DNA from: Paralithodes platypus
Lineage: Eukaryota > Arthropoda > Malacostraca > Decapoda > Lithodidae
Reading direction: 5' to 3'
NCBI GenBank assembly: GCA_032716605.1
Contig: CM064506.1
Location: forward strand, 2,883,871 to 2,947,870
Length of the DNA: 64,000 bases
Shown here: piece after piece, positions 56,487-64,000 of the stretch
Layout of the letters: each line of letters opens with the position of its first letter
Position numbering within the stretch: the first letter of the stretch is position 1
The notes under the pieces: generated by a model
Database searches by the model: none
Told to the model about the DNA's origin: nothing
The model's input: only the letters and a program-made list of their open reading frames with translations
Translations under genes and position numbers: made by a program

Positions 56487-56695
56487 CATGACATTTATAC
56501 AGTATCCGGTCTATAAATTTGAGTCACTGAATTTGTGTCATGACATTTATACAGTATCCAGTGTATAAATTTGAGTCACTGAATTTGTCATGACATTTAT
56601 ACAGTATCCAGTGTATAAATTTGAGTCACTGAATTTGTGTCATGACATTTATACAGTATCCGGGGTATAAATTTGAGTCACTGAATTTGTGGCAC
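56487..56695. repeat. Four tandem 50-52-bp units
   Basis: The unit is 'catgacatttatacagtatc' plus 'tataaatttgagtcactgaa', starting at 56487, 56539, 56589 and 56641. A two-base difference (tgtgt versus tgt) sets the spacing. Confidence 0.96.
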
Positions 56696-56781
56696 TAGCT
56701 ACATGGAGATCAAATTTTGGGCAACATAAATTTTGAGCACCAAGCTGACAAACGAGATACTTTCCTTATCCAGTGTCAAAA

Positions 56782-57143
56782 TTAAGGGGAGATAGGTCGT
56801 TTTTCTGGTCCCTCTTCTTCCTCATGTTTAGCCCCATTATTTTTCAGATTTTATGACATTCGGCCGATTAGTTTGGCAATTTTAAGACTTTTCACTCCAT
56901 TTCTTTGCCAACTTTAAGGCTTTCCGGTGTAATTTTTTTCCTGGCCAGCTACAGCAAGCCTGTAATTTAAGAGAAACCAGCCTTTGGCTAGGAAATTTTT
57001 CTATCGAAAAATGTAGGCTACAAATTTATCTTAAATGGGAGTCTTGAGGGTGTTTTTTATGCTTGATGGAGGTCTAGGGAGGAAACTGAAATAATGATAG
57101 AAAGATACACAAATGATGAAATAAATACGCCCAACCCCCTTAA
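56782..57143 (+). mobile_element. Family B TTAA element
   Basis: Opens TTAAGGGGAGATAGG. Body diverged ('cctggccagctacagcaagc'). Closes CCCCCTTAA at 57143 after an insertion of about 40 bp near the right end. Confidence 0.82.
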
Positions 57144-57167
57144 GACCCTTGATTACAACCAGTATTA

Positions 57168-57358
57168 TTAACCCCTTCACCACCATGACGTTATTTTCAT
57201 CGTATTCTGGTTACCATTAGACGATTTTCTTTAGTTTATATAATCGATCTCTATGACTCAAATGGGTAAATACGATCTCAATAAACCCTCTGAATAACAT
57301 AGGTCCTTTTGAAACTGCATAAAATTGTCTAAATTTAGCCAGAAATAAAGGCAAGAGG
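57168..57358. mobile_element. Family A TTAA MITE, right end lost
   Basis: TTAACCCCTTCACCACCATG at the left with both arms ('accattagacgattttcttt', 'gcataaaattgtctaaattt'). Confidence 0.82.
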
Positions 57359-57363
57359 TTATA

Positions 57364-57760
57364 TACAGTAGAACCCCGCCCATCCAGTGCTCTCAGATCC
57401 GGAAACGCAAGAGGTTCAGACAGGCATATCGATCCACACTCATGTTTCAGCCAACCAAACTTGTCTGGATGGCTTGGGAAACAAAGTCAATTCGGAAACG
57501 AACGAGACGAATACAAGTCACTGCGCGTATTGTTTATATTCAACGTTAGATATCCAGATTTGTATGTCAGCCATCCGGATTTGTCTGGATGGCTGAAACC
57601 TAAGTCTGGTGATTTCAGTTAGATATCCGAACTCTGAAACCCAAGTCTGGTTGTTTAAGTTAGATATCCGGACTCATATTTCAGCCATCCGGATTTGTCT
57701 GGATGGCTGAATATATATCCGAATTTTTGGCAGAGCCAGACAGGGTTCTCCCCCAACTCA
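57364..57760. mobile_element. Possible pogo/Tigger-like non-autonomous element with internal hairpins
   Basis: CAGTAGAACCCCGCCCATCC at 57367 resembles pogo/Tigger terminal repeats, and 'gccagacagggttctc' near 57735-57750 could be its inverted partner. Inside, GCCATCCGGATTTGTCTGGATGGC-type hairpins (57-60% paired) occur two to three times within repeated 'agttagatatccg' units. No transposase is present. Confidence 0.5.
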
Positions 57761-57905
57761 AAACCGACTAGAGTAATCGAGCTAATATTTCTACCATTTG
57801 GGAAGAGTCAGTCAAGGAATAGATGTGGAAATTTACAACCAATTTGCTCTAGCCCTTTTTGAGTTACAGAGAATAGAGTTCATAATTTCTCGCCTACTTG
57901 CAGCG
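57761..57905 (+). repeat. Family G MITE fragment
   Basis: 'gactagagtaatcgagctaa', 'ctaccatttgggaagagtca' and 'gcccttttgagttacagaga' match 7625-7735. Terminal repeats are gone. Confidence 0.75.
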
Positions 57906-57942
57906 AATAGACTCTAGTAGTATACCAATTCCTTGTGTAGGC

Positions 57943-58079
57943 AATTGTACATATTTACTGTACTTGATAGCTGCTACAGCACTTCTCAATTGTACATATT
58001 TACTGTACTTGATAGCTGCTACAGCACTTCTCAATTGTACATATTTACTGTACTTGATAGCTGCTACAGCACTTCTCAA
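57943..58079. repeat. Three exact 45-bp tandem units
   Basis: 'aattgtacatatttactgta' plus 'cttgatagctgctacagcac' repeated at 57943, 57988 and 58033 with no visible change. The period is a multiple of three, so frames stay open on both strands. Confidence 0.97.
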
Positions 58080-58146
58080 TTTTTTTTTAAAACACCTGCC
58101 AGATTATCCATATTCAGTCTCTGCACAATATCGATATTATTCATTA

Positions 58147-58535
58147 TTAAGGGGGGTCATCTGCTTTTGTTCTCTCTTTTTATATTTATCTCTTTCTTTG
58201 GCTTGTATCCATTCGGTCCCATTCAGTCAACTGTTTTAAGACGTTTATCCCCATCCAGGTGTCGATTTCTTCCTGGCGAGCGAAAGCGAGCCAGCATTGT
58301 ATGGAGAAATCTGGCTTTGCCAGAAAAAAAATGTCTTATCAAAAAATGTACAAATTTAGCCTGCTGTCAAAATAATTTTAATAAATATACTGGCTCGCTG
58401 CCGCTCGCCAGGAAAAACCAACACCTGGATGGGGATAAACGTCTTAAAACAGTAGGCTGAATGGAGCCAAATGGATACAACCCAAAGAGAAAGGGAGCGA
58501 TAGAAAGAAAAAAAAAGCGAGGTGGGCCCCCTTAA
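58147..58535. mobile_element. Family B palindromic foldback, 389 bp
   Basis: TTAAGGGGGG at the left and CCCCCTTAA at the right. Arms of about 150 bp are inverted copies: CCTGGCGAGCGAAAGCGAGCC against GGCTCGCTGCCGCTCGCCAGG, and 'tccccatccaggtgtcg' against 'acacctggatggggata'. The unit at 1-147 is a third arm copy. Confidence 0.92.
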
Positions 58536-58554
58536 AGAACTTGTCACAGCCCTT

Positions 58555-58650
58555 CAATCTTTGGAGTGAAATATCTAATACTCTACAGATCACAGCACCT
58601 GGACACCATCAATATAGACCAGTCGTGATAGGTCCTCTTCTCAGTCCTAG
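58555..58650 (-). repeat. Degenerate copy of the FKBP terminal-exon end (copy 4)
   Basis: The minus strand aligns with 59480-59580: 'tattgatggtgtccaggtgc', 'tgtgatc' and 'tcactccaaagattg', but the frame is broken. Confidence 0.65.
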
Positions 58651-58652
58651 TG

Positions 58653-58866
58653 TAAAGCCGGAGTCACACGAGCCCTTTTAAGAGCAATTTTTACGGGCAA
58701 TTATGGTCTGGAAGCTTAAAAAATTACATATCATAATTTAGCCACCTAACATAATCTACCTTCAGTCTAGTTACCGATACCAGTGCGTAAATGTCCCGAA
58801 ATAATACGAGAAAAAACTTGCTCATGGAAAATTGACGGAAAAAGCGCTCGTGTGACAGCGGCTTAA
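58653..58866. mobile_element. Family C TTAA MITE, diverged
   Basis: Ends AAAGCCGGAGTCACACGAGC and GCTCGTGTGACAGCGGCTTAA. The interior shares 'ccgataccagtgc' with 35107-35320. Confidence 0.87.
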
Positions 58867-59094
58867 GTTCCTTTGTCTTTATATTCTGACGTCCCTGTTA
58901 TGGTTTGCTTATTTTGTGTACATTATAATATTTATGTCCTACTATCTTCCAAACAGAGTACTATATTTTCCTATCATTCTACCATCTTTCAAGTAGAGTT
59001 TCTGTCGATTTTTCTTGCTTACAATATCTATGCACAATCATTATTGCCCACTTAAGCAAGGTTCGCCCACTCTACTATAACTGTTTTGATAGTG

Positions 59095-59215
59095 TAATGC
59101 ATAGTGCGTGGAATTTCACTGTGAGTATCCTGGGTTCGAGTCCTCGGAGTGCCAAATGTATTTGTTGATTTCATTAATTGAGTTTAGATGTAAAGTTTGT
59201 TGGTGTAAAAAACAT
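59095..59215 (+). mobile_element. tRNA-derived SINE (family T2)
   Basis: B box GGGTTCGAGTCC at 59130 and the T2 body (GTGCCAAATGTATTTGTTGA, then 'gtttgttggtgt'). Confidence 0.8.
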
Positions 59216-59330
59216 AATAAATCATTATAGCACAATATCTGCTAACTTTTCTTGTTCACCTGGACACCATTGATATTGACCGGTTGAGAGAGGTTTCATT
59301 ATTCATGTCACAGTCCTTCTACAAACTTTT
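59215..59330 (-). repeat. Degenerate copy of the FKBP terminal-exon end (copy 3)
   Basis: The minus strand keeps 'ggactgtgacatgaat', 'cctctctcaaccggtcaata' and 'gtgtccaggtgaac', aligned with the coding end of the terminal exon. Indels shift the frame. Confidence 0.7.
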
Positions 59331-59397
59331 GTGTACAATATTTGCCGACTCCTCATTTGAAACATCTTTACAGTACTCCATCAAAATTGGCCTGCTA

Positions 59398-59490
59398 TGA
59401 CAAAACTTCCATTATCTTAGAAAGTAAAATATCTACAGGTTTATTTCGTTCACAGCATTTGCATTCAATCGATGAAGATCAGCTTCTATC
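59398..59490 (-). repeat. Degenerate copy of the FKBP terminal-exon end (copy 2)
   Basis: The minus strand reads 'cgattgaatgcaaatgctgt' and 'gaacgaaataaacc', aligned with the stop-codon region of the terminal exon. It lies in the presumed 3' UTR. Confidence 0.55.
59440..59445 (-). terminator. Candidate poly(A) signal of the FKBP-like gene
   Basis: AATAAA on the minus strand, about 85 nt after the stop codon. Position is typical for a short 3' UTR, but no transcript evidence is available. Confidence 0.45.
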
Positions 59491-59529
59491 TACTATCTTT
59501 GGAGTAAGATATCCGCTGACTTCTCCTGT

Positions 59530-59670
59530 TCACAGCATTTGGACTCCATCAATATTGACCAGTTGAGAAAGGTCCCTCTTGTCGCAGTCTTTCTTCTCCT
59601 CGGCCTTCCCCCATTCTCCGAGGTTGCCCGCCATCACGTCCTTCCACCGGTTCGCTTCTGCCTCTTCTCT
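59530..59670 (-). CDS. FKBP51/52-type immunophilin, terminal coding exon
   Basis: Encodes the last 46 residues (REEAEANRWKDVMAGNLGEW... to VQML and TGA). On the minus strand it follows TTATATTCAG, a good acceptor, and opens in phase 0, matching the phase-0 end of the previous exon. Joined, the protein reads ...KFAREDRV|REEAEANRW. This parallels the charged segment after TPR3 in vertebrate FKBP51/52, where the tail follows a KFAEQD-like motif. The tail itself is poorly conserved in the family. The stop region is present in several degraded downstream copies, unusual for a host gene end. The alternative, that this exon is intronic noise, is unlikely because acceptor, phase and composition all fit. 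Confidence 0.8.
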   Translation of the reverse strand, partial: REEAEANRWKDVMAGNLGEWGKAEEKKDCDKRDLSQLVNIDGVQML

Positions 59671-59995
59671 CTGAATATAATATTTGGAACATTCGATAAC
59701 GGTAAAATAGCTAATGATAAACAAAACTTCTGGGTTAGTTACAAGATCAACAAAGATAAGGTGGCAACATTTTTAAGGTAGCCAGAAGAAGAAAAAAAGT
59801 GATGGTGCAAGAAAAAAAACTCATGAAAAGAAAGATTCCAGATTGGTTAAAGCACAGCAAAGGTATAATCAACTTCTGAAAGTAATCGTCAAAACATTCA
59901 GTATCAATACAATAATTAACTAATGACATGAATGATTCTGGGCCATATGCTTCCCTGGCTAACATTTTACAGTCGCCTCCTACAATACACATTTG

Positions 59996-60180
59996 GTTAA
60001 TTAAAATGTAAAACTTGCAAACTAAACAAACCAAAACTGGGACAAAGACAATATAAAGTCAAATTAACTTATCAAAATCGCTATGTGTAAACAACGCTTA
60101 CTAAAATAAAATTTATGAAATAAAAGAACACAATCCACTATATAGGGTGTACATTACTACATGAGCAAGTTAATCTGAGA
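59996..60180 (-). repeat. Inverted repeat partner of 63449-63615
   Basis: The minus strand of this intronic block matches the plus strand of 63449-63615 over about 167 bp (for example 'tgctcatgtagt', 'cacatagcgattttgat', 'gtttgcaagttttacatt'). It is a dispersed or foldback element flanking the two internal FKBP exons. Confidence 0.85.
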
Positions 60181-60262
60181 GGGATATTCTTTTGAATCTG
60201 TGCACCAACGCATAGCAGAAGCCCACATAGGGTTTTCTCCAGCAATATAAACAAACACTCAC

Positions 60263-60451
60263 CACTCTGTCTTCTCTGGCAAACTTGTCAAACATGCCAC
60301 TGTATAATTGTTTCTCCTTCAACTTGTCCTCCTTGATGATAAGAGCACAGCGCTTTAGTTGTTGTACCGCTGCCTTGTTAGTGTGGTCCAGATCTAGGGA
60401 CATCTGGAAGTCACACTGGGCCATCTCTGCCTCACCCATGTTCAATAATGC
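60263..60451 (-). CDS. FKBP51/52-type immunophilin, TPR3 exon
   Basis: 63 codons in phase 0-0 between acceptor GCTTGCAG and donor GTGAGT. Encodes ALLNMGEAEMAQCDFQMSLD (TPR3 helix pair), DHTNKAAVQQLKRC (the NKAA motif that ends TPR3) and KEKQLYSGMFDKFAREDRV, the family's KxxKLYANMFxKFAxxD helix. In FKBP51/52 these TPRs form the clamp that binds the C-terminal MEEVD of Hsp90 and place the protein in steroid-receptor/Hsp90 complexes in the cytosol. The isomerase domains must lie in upstream exons outside the window. The intron before it is 1.94 kb and holds a LINE fragment and two GC-rich retroposons. The intron after it is about 590 nt. Confidence 0.92.
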
Positions 60452-60559
60452 CTGCAAGCAAAACCAAAAAGAAAACTTCAATAAGATACTGTGCAGCAGT
60501 ATTATATTAAGATTGGGTAAGGTAAGATTACATTTTGTAATGCTGGTGACATCTGTCAG

Positions 60560-60795
60560 CCTTACGGCACCCGGTGTTGTTGTTGTTGTTGTTTTCCCCC
60601 AAGCTGCCTGGCCGAACAGCCCCAAGGCCCCGAGCAAGGCCAAGGCCATAACCGAGCGCCCCCACAGAACCCTCCCTGCCGACCACAATAAAGCCTGGGT
60701 GACCGAAGCTACTCCATGGCGGGGAGCTGAGGAGGGCGCGGAAACGCCCGGGAAACCAAAGCCCCACCCAGGGCCCTGTGCCGCTCAGCAATTAT
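60560..60795 (-). mobile_element. Family H GC-rich retroposon in FKBP intron
   Basis: On the minus strand it ends GGGGCTGTTCGGCCAGGCAG, GGGG and (AAC)6, which looks like an (AAC)n-tailed retroposon end. High GC contrasts with the intron. The frame that crosses from here into the TPR3 exon is not spliced coding sequence. Confidence 0.75.
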
Positions 60796-61094
60796 GAAGA
60801 GAAAGTTGAAGGGCAAAGGAAAGATGTGACGCTTTGGCTTCCAATCTTGGTAGATTAGGAGGTCAATCCACGCAAGAGACGCCGTCACTTGAGATCTAGA
60901 AAATATATAAGTAAAAGGAACAGTCAGAGTAAGCTATGGGTATGGCAGAGATCGCTCAGTTCTCACTCTGATAGACCAGCCCATCACCACATGACTAGAA
61001 CCCAATCCTCTCAGCATCAGCTAGGAAAGGCCCTAGAAAGCTGCCTTTGGCGGGGGGATAGCTCCCCTATTTCAACCCTTTTCGGGGTTGGGCA

Positions 61095-61330
61095 CCCGCC
61101 CGGTGTTGTTTGTTGTTGCTGTTCCCCAGACTGTCTGGCCGAACAACCCCAAGGCCATAACTGACCGCTCCCACAGAATCCTCCCTGCTTACCACTAATA
61201 AAGCCCAGGTGACCAAACCCACTCCAAGGCGGGGAGCTGAGTAGGGTGTGGAAACGCCCGGGAAACCAAAGCCCCCACCTAAGGCCCGGTGTAAGTAATG
61301 GTAGCCGTACTAATGTTAACCCCACCTACT
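61095..61330 (-). mobile_element. Family H GC-rich retroposon in FKBP intron, second copy
   Basis: Minus-strand end TTGTTCGGCCAGACAGTCTG then 'gggaacagcaacaac'. Body shares 'gggcgtttcc', 'agctccccgcc' and 'tttattagtgg' with the 60560 copy. Confidence 0.75.
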
Positions 61331-61481
61331 CCTGCCTGAAGGCAAGTCCAGGATTTCAGGATGCTGAGTCAGTTATTTAGGGCAGTTACTCAGCTCCCTC
61401 GAGTACAGCTATACTGCAGGGTACACACAGGTTAAGCCATGTTATCATCGATGATGTACATACAGCAGTCCCTCAACTAGT

Positions 61482-62175
61482 ACATACATACATAAAATTT
61501 TAAGACTGAGTGTTCTACACATACGTGCAGTTTCAGTCTCTTGTCCTAATGGCGGCGTTCCAGGCAACCCTGTTAAGGGCTGCTTCACTTGTCAAGTTCT
61601 TGGATTTGAGATCGGCACACGTATAGTCCGATCCCGGGTCTTCCTCGGTCCACCCCTTGGTGCAGCTCCCTCCACAATCACAGACCTGCATTTTTCACCC
61701 AATTTTTTTCATCCATTCTCTCCACATGTCCATACCATCCCAGTCTACTTGTACGCATCACCTCGCTAATACTCTTTATACCTAAACGTCTCCTCAGCTC
61801 AACATTTGTTATTCTATCCTGTAGCCTGACCCCACACATCCATCTCACCATTCTCATCTCAATACGTTCCATTCTATTGACATCCTCTACTTTAACGGCC
61901 CATGTTTCTGAGGCATACGTCATTGCACTTCTAACACATGATGCATACACCTTTCCCTTCAGGGGGAGAGGCTTTCTTTTCATGGTCAGGATTGGCAGCA
62001 GTTCTCTGAACTTCCCCCAGCCACATCTAATTCTAGCAACAGTGGCAGCCTCGGCCCCACCACCGGCAGAGATGGTATCTCCTAGGTAACAAAACTTGTT
62101 CACCAGCTCCAATGACTCATTTTCAAAATTCACAGCCACAGGATCATCACTTAACACAAGCTCGCCTTTGCACAC
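61482..62175 (-). mobile_element. LINE-2 3' fragment, copy 3, in FKBP intron
   Basis: The minus strand encodes CKGELVLSDDPVAVNF through LGWYGHVERMDEKNWVK. The frame then breaks because one T is missing near 61693 relative to copy 1, and an extra CA lies near 61618. The 3' end is TTAAAATTTTATGTATGTATG. It lies in the same orientation as the host gene. Confidence 0.92.
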
Positions 62176-62394
62176 TACGCACTAAAATTTCTCTATTTCC
62201 GACTTATCCTTCGGCAGGGGTCTCTTTATTCTACTACAGCACTTACTCCCATGGTGTACTAACCAAGGAACTACTGTGGGCCTCTATAAACTTAAAATAA
62301 GCATAGGGATTGTACTGTAAGTAGAGTACCGTATGTATGAGTGGCGAATGTAAACTTACCGGTACTTCCCAAGTTCCCAGCACCCCAGACCCAC

Positions 62395-62564
62395 CTGTCC
62401 TCTCCTGAAGTAACCCTTAACACAGAATTGGTCCATCTCCAGGGCTTTGGCAGCATGGTCACGGGCCCGGGGGTTGTCACTCAGCTTCAGGTAAGACATG
62501 GCCAGGTTCAGGTACCCTGCCAGCAGTATCTCGTGGCACTCTATCTTCTTCGCCGAGTCCAAAC
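62395..62564 (-). CDS. FKBP51/52-type immunophilin, TPR2 exon
   Basis: 170 nt: two bases of a split codon, then 56 codons, between acceptor GGTTTCAG and donor CAG|GTGGGT. Encodes GLDSAKKIECHEILLAGYLN, LAMSYLKL, AAKALEMDQFCVKGYFRRGQ. These match the family's LNLAMCxLKL (TPR2 helix A), KALxLDxxNxKGLxRRG (helix B into TPR3) motifs, with Lys and Arg in the K..xRR carboxylate-clamp positions. Phase 0 at the donor joins to ALLNMGEAEM in the next exon, giving the expected YFRRGQ-ALLNMGEA. A second, consensus-like GTAAGT donor lies 35 nt downstream (62359-62354). The upstream exon is outside the window (at least 1.4 kb intron). Confidence 0.92.
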
Positions 62565-62739
62565 CTGAAACCCCGAACATACACTAATGCAGTCTTCTTA
62601 AATGACATGTCATAAGCCAATTGCAACTGCAACAAACTAACCCCAAAATTAGGAGTTGGGTTGGGAAAGCTGACACTTCAAAGTTCAATGTTCCCAAAGA
62701 CATTTCTCGGTATTGGTACTACCGAGTACCGACCGCCCT

Positions 62740-62785
62740 TAATTTGGCTCTGTAACTCTTTCAACTTTGGGGGAGACACTTGTTG
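62740..62785 (-). repeat. Family E dispersed repeat fragment
   Basis: Complement of 'gcctcccccatagttgaaagagtgacagagcca'-type sequence, limited to about 45 bp. Confidence 0.65.
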
Positions 62786-63448
62786 AGACCGTATATATAC
62801 GTTGCATATACAGTATATATATTGTTGCATATATATTTTTTTTTTAAAGGTCAATTATTGTGACTGTATTTTAAAATTTGATATCAATAATTTTAATCCA
62901 GCATTATTAACTTGAAGTTTCTATTAAAACCTCTGCTTACTTTTTGTCTGTATGTATTAATTGTTTATCTTTTTCTATTGTTATTATTAATCTTTGTAAT
63001 TAATGGTTCTTGTTAAAAGAGTACTCTTTTGTTTAAATCTATTGAGCCTTCATATTTTCAAATATTTATATTTATTATATTGTATCTATTCATTGTCGAT
63101 AGGATCAATTGCTTGCTTTTGCGATTCCCTTAGTTTATTTGTACAATAAATGTAGGTTATTAGTAGGGTAGTAATTGTTAGGGGTCACTTGAAGCATGCC
63201 ATGCTTACAGGTACCTACCCGATAGCACTATCGTTAGTGAGTGATGTATATATGTTTTTTGTACTTTTGTTGATATCTTGTCAAATTGCAAATTTAGCTT
63301 AATACAAAATTTGATATAAATTGTAGTTTCTTTATTCATACAGAATTTAGTAAAATTTACCAGAACATCCCGGACTTCCCAAATTGACTAATTCCTTGAA
63401 CATGACGAGGTGCATTGTTATATGTGCGATCAGTTTACTTGGGAACCA
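62786..63448. other. AT-rich intronic DNA, no gene recognised
   Basis: Presumed intron of the FKBP-like gene. T-run at 62828-62838 and a short (TATA) stretch. Nothing else. Confidence 0.55.
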
Positions 63449-63615
63449 AATTGACTTGCTCATGTAGTTGTGTACACCCTATGTGGTGGATAGCGTTCTT
63501 TTATTTCAAAATTTTATTTTATTAAACGTTGTTTCCACATAGCGATTTTGATTAGTTCTTTTGCATTATCTTGTATCGTCCCAGTTTTAGTTTGTTTATT
63601 TTGCAAGTTTTACAT
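63449..63615 (+). repeat. Inverted repeat partner of 59996-60180
   Basis: Plus-strand copy, about 85% matching by eye over the block. See the partner entry. Confidence 0.85.
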
Positions 63616-63673
63616 TATAATATACAATGGTGCCACTGCCCGCACATATAGTACAGACCGTATATTAACTAAT

Positions 63674-63797
63674 ATCGTTCTTAACACCAATAACTCCCTA
63701 TGAAATTAATGAAAGCTTATGATCCCCAAGGGATTTGAACCCAGGACACCATGTAAAGAACTTACACACTTTAACCATTATATCACCAAGACACTTA
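63674..63797 (-). mobile_element. tRNA-derived SINE (family T1), diverged
   Basis: B box GGGTTCAAATCCC on the minus strand, head 'tggtgatataatggttaaag', body ending 'gttaagaacgat'. The minus-strand frame over it is not a gene. Confidence 0.75.
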
Positions 63798-64000
63798 AAA
63801 GATTGAGTACATTGAGAGCGAGGAACATTAACATGTTCAAATCTAGGTTGGATAAAAGTAAATATGGAAATGGGGCAACATAAGTTATATGTTAGTCCAA
63901 AATACTGGGAACTGGGAATATCCATTACGATACTTGTCTAAGTAAAATGGATTGATTATAAAGTAACTACGACAGGACAACACGAGCGCTGCTCAATTCC
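63798..64000. other. No gene recognised at right edge
   Basis: Presumed intronic DNA of the FKBP-like gene. No exon signature. Confidence 0.45.

Noticed and set aside
60452..60688. N-terminal extension of the TPR3 frame to 172 codons
   Set aside because: It reads through a clear acceptor (GCTTGCAG) into intron and retroposon sequence, and the spliced phase fits the upstream TPR2 exon instead.

Overview
The window is an animal genome segment. It has spliced exons, target-primed (non-LTR) retrotransposons, tRNA-derived SINEs, foldback DNA elements and satellite DNA, and no bacterial operon structure. The retroelement protein tails and the repeat load suggest a crustacean-like arthropod. That is an inference: no mitochondrial, rRNA or unique marker gene is present to fix the species. 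One assembly gap of 100 N lies at 24087-24186.

Only one conserved host gene is recognisable. It is the C-terminal end of an FKBP51/52-type immunophilin (Hsp90 co-chaperone) on the minus strand. Three exons (62395-62564, 60263-60451, 59530-59670) join in phase and encode TPR2-3 and the tail. The 5' exons lie beyond the right edge. Its introns hold a LINE fragment and two GC-rich retroposons, and degenerate copies of its terminal exon lie downstream.

The rest is repeats. 1-11 kb: TTAA-flanked foldback MITEs, a 16-bp minisatellite, tRNA-like sequences and ACC-trinucleotide arrays around a decayed LINE. 11.6-15.6 kb: a tandem segmental duplication carrying three paralogous splice-site-flanked exon-like units, ending at a poly(A) signal. 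15.6-23 kb: AT-rich DNA with no recognised gene, plus a TTGGCAG-rich block and a G-rich array. 23-33 kb: dense TTAA foldback elements. 33-37 kb: a 5'-truncated but otherwise intact LINE reverse transcriptase inside a MITE, then a palindrome with arms of about 650 bp packed with GGTnnACC sites. 40-43 kb: more TTAA elements, one with an internal 36/37-bp minisatellite. 43.5-51.3 kb: a satellite array of about 481-bp monomers with one hypervariable spot per monomer. 51-58 kb: LINE fragments, tandem repeats and TTAA elements.

The recurrent theme is a set of unrelated foldback families with TTAA termini (three main sequence groups, called A, B and C here). They repeatedly sit end to end sharing a single TTAA, as expected of a piggyBac-like transposase acting on non-autonomous elements. 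No transposase gene is visible in the window.
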